From Lysobacterales bacterium CG_4_10_14_3_um_filter_64_11 (GTDB lineage: Bacteria; Pseudomonadota; Gammaproteobacteria; Xanthomonadales; Xanthomonadaceae), in NCBI GenBank assembly GCA_002782905.1, contig PFJA01000031.1, positions 1 through 13,995 on the forward strand: a DNA stretch of 13,995 nt. The letters are read 5' to 3'. Below, one piece after another: positions 1 through 4,183 of this stretch. The position numbers and the translations under genes are program-made. A model generated the notes under the pieces. That model made no database searches. It saw only the letters and a program-made list of their open reading frames with translations, and was not told where the DNA came from. The first letter of the stretch is position 1, and each line of letters begins with the position of its first letter.

Positions 1-81
1 ATGGATGAAGGCCTGCGTTTTGCGATCCGCGAAGGTGGCCGTACCGTCGGCGCCGGCGTAGTTGCCAAGGTCATCAAGTGA
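1..81 (+). CDS. tuf: Elongation factor Tu, 3' end only (partial)
   Basis: These are the last 26 codons and the TGA stop of EF-Tu, the GTPase that delivers aminoacyl-tRNA to the ribosomal A site. The visible residues include FAIREGGRTVGAGVV, the near-invariant beta-strand end of domain 3, finishing VVAKVIK. The window opens on an internal in-frame methionine codon, not the start codon; the GTP-binding domain and domain 2 lie upstream of the window. In many gammaproteobacteria a tuf copy sits just ahead of tRNA-Trp and secE, as here. A second tuf copy is commonly found after fusA, so this may be one of two near-identical copies, which cannot be decided from this window. Confidence 0.97.
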   Translation: MDEGLRFAIREGGRTVGAGVVAKVIK

Positions 82-93
82 CGTCTGGCTCGG

Positions 94-125
94 CTCGCAG
101 GATGCGTTGATGCGCATCCTGCGAG
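94..125 (+). promoter_or_regulatory. 13-bp perfect hairpin after tuf
   Basis: Arms 94-106 and 113-125 are perfect reverse complements (CTCGCAGGATGCG), enclosing the six-base loop TTGATG. It starts 12 bases after the tuf stop. The stem would be very stable, but the bases that follow (ACGGGCG) contain no T run, so it is not a canonical intrinsic terminator. It may act as an mRNA 3'-end stabiliser or processing site, or as a terminator without a U tract. Confidence 0.6.
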
Positions 126-183
126 ACGGGCGTCGGCGATGCTGCGTTCGCGCGTAGTGTGAGCGCCTTTGCCAATGCGTCAT

Positions 184-199
184 CCCCGCGAGGGCGGGG
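184..199 (+). other. Short GC hairpin between tuf and tRNA-Trp
   Basis: CCCCGC (184-189) and GCGGGG (194-199) pair perfectly around a GAGG tetraloop. No T run follows. I saw no convincing -35/-10 pair between tuf and the tRNA gene, so whether the tRNA has its own promoter or is processed from the tuf transcript is open. Confidence 0.35.
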
Positions 200-269
200 C
201 TGGTTGGCGATCGTGAGCCAGTGGCGGACCGGATGACGGCCCGCCATCGTCGTTTGCAGATTCAAGTAC

Positions 270-345
<76 letters not shown>

Positions 346-406
346 GCTTCAATGGTGTTCTCCGCGTGCTGTTTTCGGTAATGCGGATTGCTATCGGTAA
401 ATATGG

Positions 407-799
407 ATGAACGCGAAGGGGATGAACGTCAAGCTCGAACCTCAGGAAACGTCGGCACGAATCGGTGACATGGCCAAGTATGTGCTTGGCGTGGTGCTGA
501 TCGCCGCTGCCTTCACGGTCAATTACTGGTTCACCAACTGGCCGGGCCCGATCCGCGGCGTGATCGTGGTGTTGGGTTTGCTGGCCGCCACCGCGGTGAC
601 GGCGTTCACCAGCAAAGGCCGGCAGGTTCGCGAGTTTCTGGTTGAATCGCGCTTTGAATTGCGCAAGGTGGTCTGGCCGACACGTCAGGAGACGTGGCGG
701 ACAACCGCGGTCATCCTTTTGGTGGTGGTGGTCATCAGCCTTCTGCTGGCACTGGTCGACTGGATCATCTCGTCGGCGGTGCAAGGGTTGTTGGGCTAG
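407..799 (+). CDS. secE: Preprotein translocase subunit SecE
   Basis: SecE is the essential small subunit of the inner-membrane SecYEG channel, clamping SecY for protein export and insertion. The 130-residue product has three predicted membrane segments (about residues 24-43, 49-68 and 99-124), as in E. coli SecE; many other bacteria have only one. The conserved cytoplasmic amphipathic stretch before the last segment contains ELRKVVWPTRQET (residues 84-96), the family signature. The start is uncertain. ATG at 407 and an in-frame ATG at 422 are both possible and neither has a well-placed ribosome-binding site: an AAGGGG abuts the second ATG too closely. A start at 422 gives a 16-residue N-tail like E. 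coli's. The TAG stop lies 15 bases before nusG, so the two are surely co-transcribed. Confidence 0.95.
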   Translation: MNAKGMNVKLEPQETSARIGDMAKYVLGVVLIAAAFTVNYWFTNWPGPIRGVIVVLGLLAATAVTAFTSKGRQVREFLVESRFELRKVVWPTRQETWRTTAVILLVVVVISLLLALVDWIISSAVQGLLG

Positions 800-814
800 G
801 GAGGGCACAAGGTC

Positions 815-1375
815 ATGGCCAAGCGTTGGTATGTGGTACACGCGTTCTCCGGGTTTGAAAACCAGGTCAAGCGTGCTTTGGTCGAGCGCATTGCGCGCGC
901 CGCAATGGAAGATCGTTTTGGCGAGATTCTGGTGCCGACTGAAGAAGTGGTCGAAATGAAAGCCGGGCAGAAGCGCAAGTCCGAGCGCAAGTTTTTCCCA
1001 GGTTATGTGCTGGTGCAGATCGAGACCCGCGAGGAAGACAATATCCCGCGGATCGACAACGAAAGCTGGCATCTGATCAAGGAGACCCCCAAGGTGCTGG
1101 GCTTCATCGGCGGTGTTGCCGATCGTCCGCTGCCGATCAAGGACAGCGAGGCGGCGTCGATTCTGCAGCGCGTTGCCGATGGCGTCGAGAAGCCGCGGCC
1201 GAAGGTGTTGTTCGAGCCGGGTGAATTGGTGCGTGTCACCGAAGGCCCGTTCAACGACTTCAATGGCACGGTCGAAGAAGTCAATTATGAGAAGAGCCGC
1301 CTGCGTGTGGCGGTGCTGATTTTTGGGCGTTCAACGCCGGTCGAACTGGAGTTCAGCCAGGTGGAGAAGGCGTAA
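815..1375 (+). CDS. nusG: Transcription termination/antitermination factor NusG
   Basis: NusG binds the clamp and beta lobe of RNA polymerase, suppresses pausing, and couples it to Rho or, through S10, to the leading ribosome. The 186-residue protein (E. coli 181) has the N-terminal NGN domain (about residues 4-118), with RWYVVHAFSGFE at the start and the RKFFPGYVLVQ core at 58-68. A charged linker leads to the C-terminal KOW domain (about 134-184) with GELVRVTEGPFNDFNGTVEEV. The start is well supported: GGGAGG overlaps the secE stop region about 9 bases upstream of ATG. It is followed by an unusually repeat-bearing 165-bp gap before rplK. Its substrate, the RNA polymerase core, is encoded in the same window. 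Confidence 0.98.
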   Translation: MAKRWYVVHAFSGFENQVKRALVERIARAAMEDRFGEILVPTEEVVEMKAGQKRKSERKFFPGYVLVQIETREEDNIPRIDNESWHLIKETPKVLGFIGGVADRPLPIKDSEAASILQRVADGVEKPRPKVLFEPGELVRVTEGPFNDFNGTVEEVNYEKSRLRVAVLIFGRSTPVELEFSQVEKA

Positions 1376-1389
1376 CGGACGGGGCCGCG

Positions 1390-1401
1390 GGGCCCGGGCC
1401 C
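1390..1401 (+). repeat. 12-bp GC palindrome after nusG
   Basis: GGGCCCGGGCCC is self-complementary and sits in a run of almost pure G/C (1381-1403) beginning 5 bases after the nusG stop. It can form alternative short hairpins but lacks a following T run, so I do not call a terminator. Confidence 0.4.
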
Positions 1402-1440
1402 GGTACCTGGAAAGGCAGAAGCTGGAAAGCTCTTGCGTTT

Positions 1441-1475
1441 CCGAGTTCCGAGTCCCGAGCGCCGAGTCCCGAGGA
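1441..1475 (+). repeat. Five-copy heptamer tandem repeat, consensus CCGAGTC
   Basis: Five successive 7-base units begin at 1441, 1448, 1455, 1462 and 1469. They read CCGAGTT, CCGAGTC, CCGAGCG, CCGAGTC and CCGAGGA; each keeps CCGAG and varies at the last two bases. On the other strand the unit reads GACTCGG. Similar heptamer arrays (GGGACTC or GGGAATC type) are, to my knowledge, scattered through intergenic regions of Xanthomonadaceae genomes; this identification is from memory. The array lies between nusG and rplK, directly before the candidate L1 site. Confidence 0.75.
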
Positions 1476-1485
1476 CATCAACCGA

Positions 1486-1529
1486 TGGGGAGCCCGAGGG
1501 CCGCAAGGCCGCGACGGCGCTAACACCCG
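1486..1529 (+). promoter_or_regulatory. Candidate ribosomal protein L1 binding site in the rplK leader
   Basis: L1 represses translation of its own L11-L1 mRNA by binding a leader mimic of its 23S rRNA site: two short helices around an asymmetric loop, with GA on one strand and a longer A-rich segment on the other. Here TGGG (1486-1489) can pair with CCCG (1526-1529), GA (1490-1491) faces GCTAACA (1519-1525), and GCC (1492-1494) pairs with GGC (1516-1518). A GGCC-GCAA-GGCC hairpin (1499-1510) caps the element. The outer helix ends in the rplK ribosome-binding site GGAGA (1529-1533), so bound L1 would block initiation. The fold was drawn by eye and the outer helix is short. Confidence 0.5.
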
Positions 1530-1540
1530 GAGAAACCTAA

Positions 1541-1969
1541 ATGGCAAAGAAAGTCGTTGGTTACATCAAATTGCAGGTCAAGGCCGGTCAGGCCAATCCC
1601 AGCCCGCCGGTAGGGCCGGCGCTGGGTCAGCGTGGCCTGAACATCATGGAGTTCTGCAAGGCGTTCAATGCCGCCACCCAGAAGCTGGAGCCGGGTCTGC
1701 CGATTCCGGTGGTTATCACCGCCTATTCAGATCGTACCTTCACCTTCATCACCAAAACCCCGCCTGCCTCGATCCTGCTGAAGAAGGCGGTCGGCATCAC
1801 CTCGGGCAGCAAGCGGCCGAACACCGAAAAGGTGGGCAAGGTGACGCGAAAGCAGCTCGAAGACATTGCCAAGGCCAAAGAGCCGGATCTCACTGCGGCC
1901 AGTTTGGACGCGGCGGTTCGAACGATTGCGGGTTCTGCCCGCAGCATGGGTCTTGTGGTGGAGGGCTGA
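1541..1969 (+). CDS. rplK: 50S ribosomal protein L11
   Basis: L11 binds the GTPase-associated region of 23S rRNA at the stalk base, where elongation factors and RelA act. The product is 142 residues, the same length as E. coli L11. The N-terminal domain carries the proline-rich PSPPVGPALGQRGLNIMEFC (about residues 20-39), which contacts factors and is the thiostrepton-linked hinge area. The C-terminal rRNA-binding domain (about 72-142) includes GSKRPNTEKVGKVTRKQ. ATG at 1541 follows GGAGA with a 7-base gap. The stop is 4 bases before the rplA start, so L11 and L1 are translationally linked, and both are probably repressed by L1 through the leader. Confidence 0.98.
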   Translation: MAKKVVGYIKLQVKAGQANPSPPVGPALGQRGLNIMEFCKAFNAATQKLEPGLPIPVVITAYSDRTFTFITKTPPASILLKKAVGITSGSKRPNTEKVGKVTRKQLEDIAKAKEPDLTAASLDAAVRTIAGSARSMGLVVEG

Positions 1970-1973
1970 GGAC

Positions 1974-2678
1974 ATGGCAAAGATCAGTAAGCGATTCAAG
2001 GCGATGCAGAGCCAGGTAGCACCGGGCAAGGCGTATCCGATCGATGAGGTGTTGCGCATCCTCAAGGACAACAGCAAGGTCAAGTTCGTCGAGTCGATCG
2101 ACGTGGCGGTGCGCTTGGGTGTCGATGCACGCAAGTCCGACCAGCAGGTGCGCGGTTCCACCGTGTTGCCCGAGGGCACCGGCAAGACCGTGCGGGTGGC
2201 CGTGTTCTGCCCACCCGGTGCCAAGGCCGATGAGGCGCTGGCCGCCGGCGCCGACACCGTCGGCATGGATGACTTGGCCGAAAAGATGTTGGCCGGCGAG
2301 ATCAATTACGGCGTGGTTATTGCCACCCCCGATGCGATGCGCGTGGTCGGCAAACTGGGCCAGGTGCTCGGCCCGCGTGGCTTGATGCCGAACCCCAAGG
2401 TTGGCACCGTGAGTGCCAATCCGGCCGAGGCCGTTCGCAACGCCAAGGCTGGTCAGGTGCGTTATCGCACCGACAAGGCCGGCATCATTCACTGCACGAT
2501 CGGCAAGCTCAGCTTCGAGCCCGAGTCGCTCAAGAACAATTTGCATGCACTGCTGGCGGATCTGATGCGCGCCAAGCCGGCTGCGGCGAAAGGTCAGTAT
2601 CTGCAGAAGGTGTCGCTCAGTTCGACGATGGGTATGGGTATCACGGTCGATCAATCGACGTTGACCCTGATCCGATAA
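1974..2678 (+). CDS. rplA: 50S ribosomal protein L1
   Basis: L1 forms the mobile L1 stalk that helps E-site tRNA leave the ribosome and is the autogenous repressor of the rplK-rplA mRNA. The 234-residue length equals E. coli L1. The signature central region reads VVGKLGQVLGPRGLMPNPK followed by VGTV, at about residues 124-146, and the end reads GMGITVDQSTLTLI. The reading frame stays open upstream into rplK, but ATG at 1974 is the right start: GGAGGG (1960-1965) lies 8 bases upstream and the resulting length matches the family. It is followed by 341 bases without a gene. Confidence 0.98.
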   Translation: MAKISKRFKAMQSQVAPGKAYPIDEVLRILKDNSKVKFVESIDVAVRLGVDARKSDQQVRGSTVLPEGTGKTVRVAVFCPPGAKADEALAAGADTVGMDDLAEKMLAGEINYGVVIATPDAMRVVGKLGQVLGPRGLMPNPKVGTVSANPAEAVRNAKAGQVRYRTDKAGIIHCTIGKLSFEPESLKNNLHALLADLMRAKPAAAKGQYLQKVSLSSTMGMGITVDQSTLTLIR

Positions 2679-2853
2679 CGTGTTTCGCGGCACCGGCAGG
2701 GCCCGGTGCGGCAATGGTTTTGAAGGCGTTTGTCCGGCATCTGCCGGGCAGGGCCGTCAAAGACCGCAGGTGCGCTCAGCGCACGTCAACGTCGGGCATG
2801 GAGGCGCGACTGGCAGGGATTCGCCGTTGACGTAAGCGGGAGCGTGTAATCGG
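2679..2853 (+). other. First half of the rplA-rplJ gap: GC hairpins, no gene
   Basis: I see no coding sequence here. Three stem-loops stand out. GCACCGG/CCGGTGC (2690-2709) has a six-base loop and starts 12 bases after the rplA stop; TTTT follows only 9 bases later, so it is at best a weak terminator. CCGGC/GCCGG is at 2734-2747. GTGCGCT/AGCGCAC (2770-2784) is an almost continuous palindrome. A TTGACG hexamer at 2827-2832 resembles a -35 element, but no fitting -10 lies 16-18 bases downstream, so I do not call a promoter for rplJ. Confidence 0.5.
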
Positions 2854-2920
2854 GTCACCTTAGGGTGACGTGGCCTGCGTAGATGGTGCCGCCCTTCCAG
2901 CAATTCTGGGATACGGCCAC
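2854..2920 (+). promoter_or_regulatory. Probable L10 leader (autoregulatory mRNA element of rplJL)
   Basis: In gammaproteobacteria the L10-L12 complex binds the rplJ leader and represses translation. Here GTCACC/GGTGAC (2854-2859/2864-2869) forms a hairpin with a TTAG loop, immediately followed by a stem GTGGCC (2870-2875) closed by GGCCAC (2915-2920). Inside that stem TTCCAG/CTGGGA (2895-2900/2906-2911) forms a further hairpin, and TGCGTAGATGGTGCC (2876-2890) is unpaired or loosely paired. Stacked helices with a large internal loop upstream of rplJ fit the known L10 leader family. The call rests on position and fold, not on a covariance-model score. Confidence 0.65.
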
Positions 2921-2926
2921 CAACCC

Positions 2927-2942
2927 GGCGACTTTGGTCGCC
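2927..2942 (+). promoter_or_regulatory. Leader hairpin 1 before rplJ
   Basis: GGCGAC (2927-2932) and GTCGCC (2937-2942) pair perfectly around TTTG. It stands 6 bases after the L10-leader stem and 2 bases before the next hairpin, and is probably part of the same structured leader. Confidence 0.55.
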
Positions 2943-2944
2943 AG

Positions 2945-2966
2945 CGATGTCGATGGATCGACATCG
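2945..2966 (+). promoter_or_regulatory. Leader hairpin 2 before rplJ: near-perfect 22-bp palindrome
   Basis: CGATGTCGAT (2945-2954) and ATCGACATCG (2957-2966) are perfect reverse complements around GG. As RNA it would form an 8-bp stem with a six-base loop; as DNA it is a dyad that a dimeric protein could recognise. It lies 53 bases before the rplJ start. Confidence 0.6.
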
Positions 2967-2974
2967 ATCATGGC

Positions 2975-3003
2975 CCAGTGCCGGTTCAGCCGGCGCTGGT
3001 TTT
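2975..3003 (+). terminator. Terminator-like hairpin just before the rplJ ribosome-binding site
   Basis: CCAGTGCCGG (2975-2984) pairs with CCGGCGCTGG (2990-2999) over 10 bp with one G-U pair, loop TTCAG, and is followed directly by TTTT (3000-3003). This has all the parts of an intrinsic terminator, yet it lies 6 bases before the rplJ GGAGGA. It therefore looks like an attenuator rather than an operon end. It could equally be a translational control stem. Confidence 0.6.
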
Positions 3004-3019
3004 CAATCGGAGGAATGCA

Positions 3020-3544
3020 ATGGCTCTCAATCTCACGCAGAAGAAGGAAGTCGTTGCCGAACTGGCGGGCGTGGCTGGTACAGCCGTTTCCCTGGTCGCC
3101 GCAGAGTACGCGGGTCTTACCGTCAGTCAATTGACTGACATGCGCAAGAAGGCGCGTGTCTCCGGGGTCTACCTCAAGGTAGCGAAGAACACCCTGGTGT
3201 CGCGGGCAATAGAGGGAACCGATTACCAGTGCGTGGATGCTGCGCTGGTCGGCCCGCTGTTGTATGCCTTTTCGCACGAAGACCCTGGTGCAGCCGGTCG
3301 GCTGATCAAGGAATTCGCCAAGGCCAACGAGAAGCTCAAGCCGAAGCTGGTCGCCATCGGCGGCAAGATGTATCCGGGCTCCCATGTGGAAGTTCTGGCA
3401 TCGTTGCCGACCCGCGATCAAGCGCTCAGCCTGCTGCTCAGCGTCATGGTTCAGCCTGCAACCCAATTGGTCCGTGTTCTGGCCGAGCCTGCTTCGCAGC
3501 TTGCTCGCGTCATCAATGCGACCGGGCAAAGCAAGGCGGCCTGA
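3020..3544 (+). CDS. rplJ: 50S ribosomal protein L10
   Basis: L10 anchors the L7/L12 dimers to the ribosome, forming the stalk that recruits translational GTPases, and as the L10-L12 complex represses its own mRNA. The product is 174 residues (E. coli 165). The N-terminal rRNA-binding domain contains YLKVAKNTLVSRAIEGTDY (residues 51-69), with the conserved KNTL motif at 56-59. The C-terminal helix that binds L12 dimers is the alanine-rich end (about 140-174). The frame is open further upstream, but ATG at 3020 follows GGAGGA (3009-3014) by 5 bases and gives the expected N-terminus MALNLTQKK. A long structured leader precedes it and rplL follows after 63 bases. Confidence 0.98.
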   Translation: MALNLTQKKEVVAELAGVAGTAVSLVAAEYAGLTVSQLTDMRKKARVSGVYLKVAKNTLVSRAIEGTDYQCVDAALVGPLLYAFSHEDPGAAGRLIKEFAKANEKLKPKLVAIGGKMYPGSHVEVLASLPTRDQALSLLLSVMVQPATQLVRVLAEPASQLARVINATGQSKAA

Positions 3545-3607
3545 GGCCAACCCCGTTCGGAAACGTCGTAATCAAACCAACACGTTGTACTTTCAGGAGT
3601 TATCGAA

Positions 3608-3982
3608 ATGTCCCTTACCAATGAGCAGATCATCGAAGCGATCGCCAGCAAGTCCCTCCTCGAGGTGATGGAACTGGTGAAGGCGATGGAAGAGAAGTTT
3701 GGCGTCAGCGCTGCCGCCCCGGTTGCCGCTGCTGGCCCGGCCGCCGCAGCCGCTGCACCGGTTGAAGAGCAGACCGAGTTCACCGTGGTGCTGAAGGCCG
3801 CGGGCGAGAAGAAGGTCGAGGTGATCAAGGTGGTTCGTGCGATCACCGGCCTGGGCCTGAAGGAAGCCAAGGACATGGTCGAAGGCGCGCCGCAGAATGT
3901 GAAGGAAGGCGCGTCGAAGGCCGATGCCGACAAGTTCAAGAAGGATCTCGAGGCCGCTGGCGCCTCTGTCGAGTTGAAGTAA
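3608..3982 (+). CDS. rplL: 50S ribosomal protein L7/L12
   Basis: L7/L12 is the multi-copy stalk protein that recruits and stimulates EF-Tu, EF-G, IF2 and RF3. The 124-residue product has the dimerising N-terminal domain that binds L10 (residues 1 to about 33, with LLEVMELVKAMEEKFGV), an Ala/Pro-rich flexible hinge (about 35-52), and the compact factor-binding C-terminal domain (about 55-124, with GLGLKEAKDMVEGAP). AGGAG (3595-3599) lies 8 bases before ATG. It shares a transcript with rplJ, and a hairpin-rich 201-base gap separates it from rpoB. In E. coli that interval holds an attenuator and an RNase III site, lowering rpoBC output relative to the ribosomal proteins. Confidence 0.98.
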   Translation: MSLTNEQIIEAIASKSLLEVMELVKAMEEKFGVSAAAPVAAAGPAAAAAAPVEEQTEFTVVLKAAGEKKVEVIKVVRAITGLGLKEAKDMVEGAPQNVKEGASKADADKFKKDLEAAGASVELK

Positions 3983-4019
3983 GCGAACCATTGCCGCGCT
4001 TGTTGCACAGCGGATCGGC

Positions 4020-4047
4020 CGGGCTGGGGGCGAAAGCCCCCGGCCCG
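4020..4047 (+). promoter_or_regulatory. 12-bp GAAA-tetraloop hairpin between rplL and rpoB (attenuator candidate)
   Basis: CGGGCTGGGGGC (4020-4031) pairs with GCCCCCGGCCCG (4036-4047) over 12 bp with one G-U pair, capped by the stable tetraloop GAAA. Only scattered Ts follow (CTGTTTGC), so termination would be partial at most. The position matches the rplL-rpoB attenuator known in E. coli. Confidence 0.6.
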
Positions 4048-4067
4048 AGCCTGTTTGCGGAGCGAGT

Positions 4068-4114
4068 CAATACCTGAGGCGGACAGCCGCGAGCGGCATT
4101 CGGCTCAGGTATTG
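4068..4114 (+). promoter_or_regulatory. Long stem-loop between rplL and rpoB (RNase III-type site candidate)
   Basis: CAATACCTGAG (4068-4078) and CTCAGGTATTG (4104-4114) are an 11-bp perfect match enclosing 25 bases, which contain their own small GCCG-CGAG-CGGC hairpin. TTTCGTGCGTTTT follows. The stem resembles the double-stranded mRNA processing site found between rplL and rpoB in E. coli; the nearby T-rich stretch also leaves room for a weak terminator. Confidence 0.55.
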
Positions 4115-4140
4115 TTTCGTGCGTTTTCCTGTTCAACCCC

Positions 4141-4157
4141 GGCCAGTTTGTCTGGCC
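4141..4157 (+). promoter_or_regulatory. Small hairpin in the rpoB leader
   Basis: GGCCAG (4141-4146) and CTGGCC (4152-4157) pair perfectly around TTTGT, ending 26 bases before the rpoB ATG and 10 bases before its weak AAGGCGG ribosome-binding site. Confidence 0.45.
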
Positions 4158-4183
4158 ACCATCAGCCAAGGCGGTAGCACACC

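Noticed and set aside
1441..1475. CRISPR array or phage-type repeats
   Set aside because: The units are 7 bases with no spacers and no cas genes nearby; this is a simple tandem repeat.
2827..2855. Possible rplJ promoter from TTGACG at 2827
   Set aside because: No acceptable -10 hexamer occurs 16-18 bases downstream; TGTAAT at 2845 is only 12 bases away.
2855..3550. A minus-strand open frame antisense to rplJ and its leader
   Set aside because: Shadow of rplJ; the composition is not protein-like and the leader is explained by RNA structure.
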